64,000 bases of DNA from Diphasiastrum complanatum (lineage: Eukaryota > Streptophyta > Lycopodiopsida > Lycopodiales > Lycopodiaceae), in assembly GCA_029204225.1 (NCBI GenBank), contig CM055114.1:14839371-14903370 (forward strand). The letters run 5' to 3'. Position 1 is the stretch's first letter. Each line of letters begins with the position of its first letter. Below are positions 1 through 9,142 of this stretch, one piece after another. Under the pieces are notes generated by a model. The model was not told the DNA's origin. It made no database searches and worked only from the letters and a program-made list of their open reading frames with translations. Made by a program: the position numbers and the translations under genes.

Positions 1-177
1 ATGGGAACTTTATGGAAACATTAGCTTGTTATAGTTAATTGAAGTTTACATAAAGATTTGGTTTTCATTTTTTGCTTTTGATTAAGGCAAATGTGGCTTG
101 TTGTTGTTTTTTCTCTTAAGCTTGGATTGAGCTTGCAAATAGTAGGCTTGGATTGAGCTTACAAACAATAAGATTGA

Positions 178-1352
178 GTGAATAGAAGTAAATGCTTTTT
201 ATTTACATTGGATGTAAAAATTGAAGCATTTCATAATTCTATTATAAAGAATTTTGGTTTTAAGGTTTATTTATATTTTCATAATGATATCATTTGCTGC
301 AAAGATGAAGAACTTAACATAAATGCCATGAATATACCCATTGAGAACACTACAGAATTTGAAGCCTATAATGAACTTAGGCAGGAATTCCATGATGTTT
401 TTTTAGATCTTCTTGTAGGTTTACCACCAGAAAGGACAGTTGATCATAAAATTGACCTACTACTTGAGGCAATTCCAATCGCACAACATCCTTATAGGAT
501 GAGTGCATCGGAAGAGGCTGAGGTAAATAGGCAATTACATGATTACCTGAAAAAGGGATGGGTACAACCTATTAAGTCTCCTTGGGCATCACCAATGGTT
601 CTGGTTGCCAAGAAAGATGAGACTATAAGGTTTTGCTTTAACTATAAGAAATTGAACAAGGTAACCATTAAGAATAAATATCCACTGCCACAAATGGATG
701 ATCCAATAGACTATCTTGGTGGTGTTGGGTACTTTACCAAGATAGATCTAAGATCGGGCTACCATCAAATATGCATTAAGACAGAAGATATACCAAAAAA
801 TGGGTTTCGAACTGGCTTTGGTCACTACAAATTTTTGGTGTTGCCTTTTGGTTTGACCAATGCACCGACAACTTTCCAACAGATGACAAACGATTTGTTC
901 AGGCCATATTTGGGAAGATTCGTAGTGGTATTTTAGATGATATCCTAGTGTTCAGTAAGACTTTGGCGGAACATAAAGAGCATCTTAGGATTGTCTTGGA
1001 CATTCTAAGAAGAGAAAAGCTCTTTGCCAAGGAGTCTAAGTGTGATTTTTTTGCTAAGGAATTGTCCTACTTGGGGCATAAGATTTCCAAACGGGGAGTG
1101 GAGATTGAGGTCGATCATATCCAGAGGGTTATTGATTGGCCTATTCTCACCATAGTTCGAAAAATCAAGTCTTTCTTGGGGTTTGTAGGATTTTTCCGTC
1201 GACATATTCCCCAATTTGCTCGATTGGCATTTCCCCTTACCCAGGCCTTGAAAGGCTATAAGAAGCTAAGCCGGAGGGCTAAGAGTCCAGGCCAAATATC
1301 AAAGGTAAAGTTGGATACAAATATTGCTCAAGATCAGTTTTACGATAACTAG
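178..1352 (+). pseudogene. Ty3/gypsy reverse transcriptase relic
   Basis: Two adjacent reading frames (178-936 and 948-1352) together cover the protease-RT linker and most of a Ty3/gypsy reverse transcriptase. Visible motifs are [20 protein letters not shown], the RT core [27 protein letters not shown], and after the break a DDILVFS catalytic block followed by SYLGHKISKRGVEI and the thumb segment IKSFLGFVGFFRRHIPQFA. A frameshift close to 935 places a stop just before the catalytic DD, so no active enzyme can be made. RNase H and integrase are missing; similarity ends near 1265. The first 50 residues (about 178-330) are less family-like. The orientation and frames are clear; the lineage within Ty3/gypsy is not assigned. 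Confidence 0.9.
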
Positions 1353-3340
1353 TTAAACTCGCCTTATGTTTTGATCCTATCAGATCATATGGGAAGATTG
1401 CATGTGGTATTTTACTAACAATAAAAAGAGATGCTAAATACAAGTCACAGTAAAAAAATGTGAGTTTTTGTGAGTTACAGTCTCATTTGCTACTAAACTC
1501 CAATTAATCCACTTTTGCATCATTTATGTACGTTCTACTATTAACATCAAACACGACGAAATGAAAATGGCTCCAACTTGAAATCTACTCCATGAGCTGC
1601 TAGATGAGTAGCTTGAACGTTGTATAGGTGGAATTCAGAAATTGCGAATATAACTTTGGGATTTGGATCTTGTTTTGAGACGGGATTTTTTAGTTTATAC
1701 AAGTGGTTGCATACTAGCATTTGACTATGGCCAAATCTCAAGTATCAAATAAGGCCAAATCTCAATGGTAAGATCATATGGGAATATTGCATAGGGTTTT
1801 GTACAAACAATAGAAAGAGATGCTAAAGACAAGTTGCAATAACAAAATGTTTGAATTCAAACTCAAATGCAAATAAATCAATAGTTCGAGTGGATCGTCA
1901 CACAACACCAAAAATGAAAGGTGGGTCATGGATGTACTTCGTCTCCCTGAGCAGTAGAAACCTTCATGTCTTTTTGTTAAAATCAGAAAATGCCGATCGA
2001 AGAGTCCAAATAATTCTTTGAGCATACATATTTAAGTATAAGGGAAGCTCCTTAGATCCTGCTTACAAATCCTAAACACAAAAGGATAACACACTGTGGA
2101 GAAACCACCCAACCAAGTAGAAGCATCCAATCAATCTCTAGAAGCTCACCCCCAAGCCAAGGAACAAGAATCATGAATGTAGAGTGAGAGTCTGGCAATG
2201 AATCAATAACCATGATGAGGAGTAGGGCGAGTTTGGTCCTCTTATATAGAGTCTAATGCATCCTGGACACATAGTCATGCATAGCCCTATGGTCCCTAGA
2301 CATAGATTCACCTAGAATAGAGTCCTATGCATGGACCAACTATTCATAGAATTGCTAATGGTAACTTTACACATGCATACACAGTCTCATTACCTTGTCT
2401 AAACTCCACTTAGTGTGTTCTGGGCCTCACAAGGACATTAGTTACTTTTGGGTCACGTCCAGTATGACGTGACATAACTAACATCTTGTTTCACTGGAGT
2501 ACTGTGTATCCAAGACTAGGAGTATATTGTATCCTATGTACTGGTCATGGACATAACAGAAATACTTGTGCACCGGGTCCCAAGAAAAAATGACAATTTC
2601 GTTGTCAATACATGCAATATATTAATAAAAAATTTCCAAATGGCCGGAAGCCTATTACTTAGAGCCTTGCCCTATTTGTAACGTATTATGGAAGGAGCCG
2701 GGCACAGGCCATTCTGCCCAGTAAAAATTTTCAAAAGAATTTGGGCTTTTTTGGAAAGCCGAACAGGGCAAAATGGGCTGTGCCCGACTCATTCCATTGT
2801 GTAATGGAGTCCCTGATTTTTCCACATGCCATTTACAAAGCATAATCATTAGTGTGAGTTTGTTTTGGACCAATGAGAAACTGCCACGTGGTAGTCTGAC
2901 ATGCAGTCTGACGCGGACTAACGCGCATCTCGAATGGGCTTCAAAAATTTGAAATTTTTTTTAAAAATTTAATAATTTTCTATGCTTTTTTAAAAGCCCA
3001 AAAAGTGAGCCTACCGAGCACAAAGAATCCATTAATACTCTAAAAGAAATGCCTTCCATCGACCCTAACTCCTTCAGTCACCTCCATCTCCTGCGAGCAA
3101 CGACCTGCTACCTCTCCAGACCGCCACCATCGACCTTTACCTCCGATCAGCCACCTCCATCTCCTGCGATCAGCTACTAGCGAACATCCACCCTTGCGAT
3201 CAGGATTGACATTCTGGGATTTGTAGGATTGACGAGCGTGACAGATTTCAAGATTGAAAGTACTCTTGTTTTAGAGGTACTCAATCACATACCAGGGTTG
3301 CTTTGATCATTTTTTAAAAATTTCATCTCATTTTTTGTGA
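1353..3340. other. Gene-free stretch with short repeats
   Basis: No convincing gene is visible. Open frames here are short and not family-like. A diverged direct repeat of about 85 bases links 1383-1468 and 1771-1855 (shared core: gatcatatggga, and agagatgctaaa). The 3060-3200 part has the phrase cctccatctcctgcga twice. The stretch may be retrotransposon non-coding sequence, but nothing proves it. Confidence 0.4.
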
Positions 3341-3343
3341 ACA

Positions 3344-3650
3344 CCGAGGGATGGGAAACAATCTGCGCTGGCGCAGATGGCTTCCCATCTCATTTGGATA
3401 CGAGGGCACCTCACTGATTTTTGTGACAAGCGAGGGATGGTCCCATCACTTCTTACCCAAAGAAAACGTTACACAAGAGAGATGGGGGAAGATGGTTTCC
3501 CATCACTTCTTACCCCAGAAAACGATGCACGAGATAGATTGGGGACCATCTACGCTGGCGCAGATGGTTTCCCATCACTTCTGACCCAAAAGAAAGTTGC
3601 ACAAGAGAGATGGGGGACCATCTGCGCCGGCGCATATAGTCCCCACTCTT
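3344..3650. repeat. Tandem array, about 75-base units with palindromic cores
   Basis: Three to four imperfect units carry cccatcacttct-taccc, then a cacaagagagatggggg-like block, then the palindromic core ctgcgctggcgcag (also as ctacgctggcgcag and ctgcgccggcgca). The units lie near 3350-3430, 3431-3510, 3511-3580 and 3581-3640. Open frames through it simply echo the repeat (for example WSHHFLP repeated), so I do not call it coding. Confidence 0.7.
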
Positions 3651-4764
3651 TTAAAAAAAAAAATGTTTCCAAAACATCATGTTTTGCTCACATTCTTTTG
3701 TGCAATCAGGCCTGATTGCACAAAATAACGTGGGCACCTGTGTAGGGAAATATCTAATGACATTTTACATTCGTTTAAGGTTTTTGAGAGTTCCTTCTAT
3801 ATCCAGATGGTTTTGGAATGAGACATCAAATCTCAGTTTTTATTTTAGAAGATCCATATTCTTTTTAAGGCATGAAGTTTCAACTTTTTATCTTGAAGTC
3901 TCTGGTCTGTAGACTGTTTTTCTTTATCAAGGTTTTTTGAGAGAGATCAACCTTTTTAGATTCTAGAAACCTTGCTAATGTGAGTTAAAAAAGAGGAACA
4001 TTGAGGTCGTCCATTACCATTTCCAGGGAAAAGGAGTTTCACTTATTATTTGGTGAACTTACTCTAACCTTGTTTCCTTCCATGAGTTATATGCAGCAAA
4101 TTATGTGAACCTATTTCGTTTAAATTCAAGAACTCATCTCAAAAGTCAGCAACACATAATTACTAAATGCATGCCTCCCTAAGATAGACTATCAATTTTT
4201 CTTTAACAACTGGCATGTCAGTAAATAGCCTTTCAAGCTAATCAAGTGTTGCACGAATACACAAAATGCTTTGTCGTCTTCTTTGCCCATGAGCTTAAGC
4301 ATCGAAAGAGTCCTTAATTTAACTATATGCCAACTTATCTTTAAATATTAGCCAAATTATCTCAGACTACTAAATAGATAAGAGGTCATGTTGCCTTATA
4401 GTACATAAAACAACAAAAACCTCAGCATTATTCACAGACCTCACATTTTCACTAACAAGCAAAGATCATCTTATATTATAGCTTCAACTATGCCTAGAGA
4501 ATTATTGAAACTAGTCCACTTTCCATCATTCAGTTTATCACTGTAAACACCAGCTATTTCTCAGCCAGAATAAACAAGTGATTTTGCAATTATTGTATCT
4601 CGGTTAGTAGCTATTCACATGCAAATAAGAGCTTTATGTTAGTTCAATTTGAGCACCTATAGTTTTAGAAACAATAGCAGTCTTTGGTTACAAATGATTT
4701 GTTTGATTGATTTAATTGGTTTGTTTGCATTTGATTAGCCATGGTCTGATTGGCAGCTAATATA

Positions 4765-5497
4765 ATGACGTCGAGATACAATTTGCGATCGACTTGCTTT
4801 GAGCCTTGCCCATCTTTGCAAGTAAGCGAGGAAATAGTGGATGATGGGCATGTCACAGCATTGCGTGTGACCCTAAGTCAACCTATCGAAACAGTTAACA
4901 GACTCCCGGTCGTCAACAAGTTTGATCCTTCTTTGCACGATGCAAGTGGGGTAGAAAGGGTTGCAAGTGGATTGGACAAGGATGCGAGTGAAACGAACAT
5001 GAGTGCAAGTGAATCTGGGCATGAGAAGACACATGTTGTGCGTGCCTATGGCAAGGTGATACACATGGACGTCTTACAAGATGTTCTATGTTCTTTCCAT
5101 GTTTGCAACAACACTCCTGTGCCACCTGTCCCACTTTGTCGTCTTGTTCTGAATGAGGCTATTCGAACAATCCGAAAAAATGTGTCAGATTTGGAAGTGA
5201 AATTTGAAACCATGGGCTACATTAAGGAACTTGGTTCATTCCTGGTGTCAGCGAAGAAATTGGGGGAGCCCGAAATGGTTCTCTTCGCTTTAGATATCCA
5301 AGAGTGGGGTCCAGTGTGGCAAGAGGTCGATAACGAGTTTGAGGAGGAGGTTCTGAGAAGCAGTGATGGCAAACAAAAAGTTTTTGGTCTGGGATGGCAA
5401 CCATCGTGTCAAGGCATGGATGAGTAAAATCAAAGAAGGCAAGTGTCCCTTTAAATTTGATTTTTGCTTACACGTTGCTTTGGTCGAAATCCCTTGA
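4765..5497 (+). pseudogene. 5' part of a ParB/sulfiredoxin-like domain gene, frameshifted
   Basis: The frame opens at the ATG at 4765 (MTSRYNLRST) and runs to about 5353. A one-base frame change between roughly 5340 and 5357 is then needed to reach the second frame (5357-5494), which reads FLVWDGNHRVKAW and SKIKEGKCPF. The order fits the ParB/Srx nuclease fold: a segment like AIRTIRKNVSDLEVKF with GYIKELGSFLV (about 5155-5250), then the DGNHR signature, equivalent to the GxHR/GxRR nucleotide-binding motif of ParB and sulfiredoxin. ParB N-terminal domains bind CTP or act as nucleases; here the function is unknown. The second frame stops at 5495. The frameshift and missing clean splice sites suggest a decayed copy, though a sequencing error or unrecognised intron is possible. 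Downstream exon-like blocks probably belong to the same gene. Confidence 0.6.
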
Positions 5498-6712
5498 ACT
5501 TAGCACTTGCTCTTCTGCAGTTTTTCCTACCATGAGGGCTAATCACGTGCGAGTTGAATGCTCATTATTGGATGTTGGAAGAGCGCATGAGGGAGAGCTT
5601 ATTCTGGCCCTTCACTCCATCAATAAGTTTGCATTGTACAGTAAGAATGGTAGAACTATTGCATATTGTGATTCGACTAACTTTTTTTTTTCTCAGATTA
5701 ACCAGAGTCTTCGTGCCCCACAACCTATCCCACGACATCTTCATGATGCAGAAGTTCGGTATTTTCAACAAAGAAACATTGTTAAAACATGTGCTTCTTG
5801 AAGACAAAAGCTAGATGGAAGCATAAATGAAGAGAGAAATACGAGGTGCGCACAAGCCATGGTACAACGTTCTGATGGTTGTCCTAGCGCAACTTGTTTA
5901 AAAGATATTGTATTGGATTTGTTTTTTTTGTCAGTCCATTTTGCTTGGTTCCAAAATTTTATTATTGCTCATATTGCAGAAAGATTTCAACAAGATGGTC
6001 AATGATGCCACATCCAAGATAGATAAGCAGCAGCTAAGCGTGGATGAATACAGAATCCAGCACGAGACAACCATACAGGTGTGCCATTGTCCTACTCATG
6101 CGTGCTTAATTTTTTTTTTTAAGGTGTTCATATGAATGACGCATAACCGCAGGCTGTGGAGACAACATTTAGAGATAGAGCTTACAAGTTGGCAGTGATT
6201 GCAAATCTTGCTAATGGCCCTGGATTCTTTCACATTATATTCAATCTAGATTGGGAATCAAAAGGACTGGTGATCATGGAGGACAAACTGCAAACAATTG
6301 TGGCTTCTAGTGTTGGCCCAACGAAGTAAGTATACAATTATTTTTAGCAAAAAATATATTTATTTCTGTTGGTTTTGTGATTGACAAGCTAGTTTTTAGA
6401 AAAAAAGAGTTGCTAGCATTGTTAGTTGGAAGTAAACAATAGAGAGATGGCGTAGGCATGAGCTCAAACAACAAGAAATTTCATCGTTATATGGCCAATG
6501 AGACTTACTGGTGGCAAATGACTGAGATGGTGAAGGAAATTGTTGTATGCTTGTCCTTTGATGGTTCTCAACTTCCAGATGGAGACGAGGTATATTTTAG
6601 GACACAACGTCAACTCCATTGCTTCCATGATTTTCCAAACCTGCAAAGAGACATGAGGAATTCAATCAAAGCCAAAAAGCAGCCAGAAATTGTTATGTCC
6701 ACCACGAGACTC
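5498..6712 (+). pseudogene. Middle exon-like blocks of the ParB-like gene
   Basis: Several coding-like blocks are bounded by splice-like sites in the same direction. An open block about 5521-5640 ends at a GTAAGAA donor (5641), followed by a pyrimidine-rich acceptor ending at 5696; the 56-base interval is short for a plant intron. Exon-like 5981-6078 follows attgcag and precedes gtgtgcc (FNKMVNDATSKIDKQQLSVD). Exon-like 6153-6325 follows ccgcag and precedes GTAAGTA (RDRAYKLAVIANLANGPGFF). Exon-like 6456-6712 follows cgtag and reads SSNNKKFHRYMANETYWWQM. I recognise no domain in these blocks. The reading frame in the 5521-5800 block is ambiguous. Their order, spacing and shared strand argue for one interrupted gene rather than chance frames. 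Confidence 0.45.
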
Positions 6713-6818
6713 GTGTATAGGTTTAGGGTTTAGGGTTAAATCCACTTCTTTAACAATAGACTGTATTGCCGTACAAGATTTAATTGTTAAAGAAGTCTAT
6801 ATGTCCACCACGAGACTC
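6713..6818. mobile_element. Small hairpin insertion splitting an exon
   Basis: About 106 bases interrupt the exon-like block. An 18-base copy of host sequence, atgtccaccacgagactc, occurs on both sides (6695-6712 and 6801-6818), and the coding text resumes at 6819 (attgttatgtccacca again). Inside is a perfect 14-base inverted repeat, acttctttaacaat (6744-6757) and attgttaaagaagt (6783-6796), with a short run of tttaggg units at 6721-6736. This looks like a MITE-like or template-switch insertion. A reverse copy of its 3' half occurs at 7666-7697. Confidence 0.5.
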
Positions 6819-7597
6819 CAATTGTTATGTCCACCATTCCACTTGGATGTCCTACCTTTATGCAACTAGTTATTTTATCTAAACATTTGGTTACATCATG
6901 CATATCCTTTTTTGTAGATGGCTGATATCCCTCATTAAAGATAAGGCCATACCATGTCTTCCGATGGAAGTTACCGACTAGTTGGTAGATGATGGACCTA
7001 GGAGCATGTATCCTCCCAAGGGGATGAGATGAGAGATGTGTGTTTTCAGAGCCGACATACACAAAGACAAATAACAAGCCCTCAAGAAAGCTGAAGCGTT
7101 TTTGCATGAGGAACCCTAATCCAAAACTCACAATAGATCAAGCCCCTACAGATGTTGCAACCATGATTATTTGGGCAGATTTCTCCACTTCACTATGTGT
7201 GAAGCACTATGGAGACAACAAGACTGTTCCTACATGGAACATATTTTTTGCAGATCTTGCCGTAGCTGCATTTGAGATCGCAAGCACCTATGTTGCAGAT
7301 CAGGGGTGGCTTGCTTGCATGTCCCTCCTCCCTGAGCATTTTTTCGTCGTGGATTCATTTGCTATTGCATCTGGGTTTCCACTCCATCGTTGCCTTAACA
7401 TTCTATGTGAGGAAGTTTACTTCAGACACAACCCACGAGAGAGGTGAATAGACATTTGGCACAAGGTTGTTTGGTCAACTATTCAGCCACATGTTGGACT
7501 AACGTGTTTTTTTTTTGCAGGTTGTCCTTCTTGTCACATCCTTGTACCATCGCACATGGGGTGTCCTGCCCCTACAATCCATAGGCGGAAAGCGAAA
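6819..7597 (+). pseudogene. 3' part of the ParB-like gene, possible methyltransferase-like segment
   Basis: Coding text resumes in several frames: LISLIKDKAIPCLPMEVTD, then DDGPRSMYPPKGMR with internal stops (about 6920-7110), then a clean frame 7103-7443 containing DVATMIIWADFSTSLCVKHY, VADQGWLACMSLLPEHFFVV and SGFPLHRCLNILCEEVYF. A GTGAAT donor at 7444 and a poly-T/gcag acceptor at 7520 lead to a last block 7521-7597 (VVLLVTSLYHRTWGVLPLQS) that ends at a GTAAGA donor; nothing follows. WAD plus a downstream glycine-rich turn is reminiscent of the DPPW region of amino-methyltransferases, but the PPW is absent here (ADFS), so this is only a hint. The gene is truncated at its 3' end and has in-frame stops near 6980, 7025 and 7070. 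Confidence 0.4.
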
Positions 7598-7934
7598 GTA
7601 AGAAATCCACTTAGGGTGCTCTCACGGCTAGATCCGGAGGATGATACAACGAGCAATGTTCACTTCTTTAATAGTTAAATCTTGTACGACAATAAGAACT
7701 GAACAAATGATCAAAGAGCACGACCAACTCAATTTATCTATTGTGTACGACAGAACACTGAAGACTCAAAGTTACATACATTCTCAATGATAGAACAAAG
7801 TAAGACACAAACTCTCGATAATCCATTATAATAAAAATGAGATATATATATAGGAGCAAATTTAAGTTTGACATACCCTTTAAACAAGAGGGCGTGATGT
7901 TCTATATAATAAAAGCTTCAATATAAACTAATGA
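7598..7934. other. Spacer with reverse copy of the 6.7 kb hairpin
   Basis: No gene is visible. At 7666-7697 the text cttctttaatagttaaatc-ttgtacgacaata is a near-exact reverse complement of 6763-6796. The stretch separates the broken ParB-like gene from the truncated LTR at 7935. Confidence 0.5.
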
Positions 7935-8374
7935 GGTGTTGACATGTGTATAAGCAATATACATGCATGCAGTTACACATGTGGATCTCTAGTAGGTGAA
8001 TTAGTTCAGTTAAGTGGACTTTCCATGCAACTCCACTATAGGAATTCGAGTCTCTCTCATGTAGGAAAAGCTGGGCATGTTTTGCCATATGGTGAATATT
8101 GAGATTTTGGTGTTTTGGACTCATTCTCTCTCTACCCAAGTTTTCTATGCTTGATTTTCTCTCTCTACCCGAGAGCAGCCTCTTTTTCCCATACTGAACG
8201 CTTAGAATTATTTCTGACATTCATTTCTCATAGAAAAGAGTTAGATTTTTTCATCAGATGTATGCCATTGTGCTCTTGCCTTAGATTTTTCAAGCATACT
8301 GTTCTTTGATCAATCTTGTGCAATCACAACCTCAGTAAGATGTGGTGAAGTTCACACGTGCTAAAAACTTCACA
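7935..8374 (+). repeat. Truncated 5' LTR of copia element 1
   Basis: The sequence matches 13246-13665 closely, including gtggatctct-gtaggtgaat and gctgggcatgttttgccata, and ends in the same ctaaaaacttcaca. It lacks the first part of the LTR (the tgtgaagttt start present at 12969). Compared with the 3' LTR it has an extra block of about 30 bases near 8131-8165 and a 14-base deletion near 8341. These differences show the element is old or recombined. Confidence 0.85.
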
Positions 8375-8386
8375 TGGTATCAGAGC
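8375..8386 (+). other. Primer-binding site, copia element 1
   Basis: tggtatcagagc directly follows the LTR end (cttcaca). This is the standard plant Ty1/copia primer-binding site, complementary to the 3' end of initiator tRNA-Met. Confidence 0.9.
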
Positions 8387-9142
8387 TTCATGCTTTGTAG
8401 AGGTGAGGGTGTATACATCAGATCATCAATGTTTTTGCTTGCAGGAACTCGGATTTGGGAGAGGGATTCAAACTCGCTGAGAAACAAGCAATATGTGGAT
8501 CATAAGTGGATCAAATTAAGACCGATATGATCAAGCGGAGCTCTGTATGGACAGAGAGCTCACACGGGTGAAATCAGCCCTCATCAATGAGTGCTACTTC
8601 TCAAGGAATGATCCAAATTTGATGTTCTATAGCTTGTTGGATAGGTATTGAAGAGTAGAATGTGTCGCTCTTGTTTCCAAATCAATTTGATTTGTTTTTA
8701 GAAGAGTTTTACGCAATCAGAGAGTTTGAGAGGGTACTCAACTCGTAGGATATGCCAAAGTGAGCACACATATGTCACCATTTTTTATCAATTTTCACTA
8801 TCAATCAAGTAGAATTGGATAGAAGTGATTGTTCTGAGGTCTTAGACTTTTCATTTCACACATATTACTGTGTTTGAGTTGAAAGTAAGTTCCTAGAGAG
8901 TTTATCAGTACTTTGAAACTCGTGGGAGAGATAGACTTCTTGCTTGCATGTGCTTCTTTTTTGTGATTGAAGCAAGATCCAAATTCAAGATAGATTGATT
9001 TTCTGTGTTGAGAATTTGTTCTCACATCTGTTGCTAAATTTCATAGGGTGGATTAACATCTGTGTTAGATCCTAGATTGAGATAGCAAGCAACATTCTTT
9101 CAACTCCATTTTTTATCATTACTAGAATTTCTCATAGAGAAG

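Noticed and set aside
3351-3715. Overlapping frames of 77-112 codons
   Set aside because: They translate a tandem nucleotide repeat and end without any recognisable domain.
5222-5404. Minus-strand frames opposite the ParB-like gene
   Set aside because: They are shadows of the plus-strand coding sequence and show no domain.
6719-6736. Telomere repeat (tttaggg units)
   Set aside because: Only about two and a half units occur, within a small insertion; too few for a telomeric tract.
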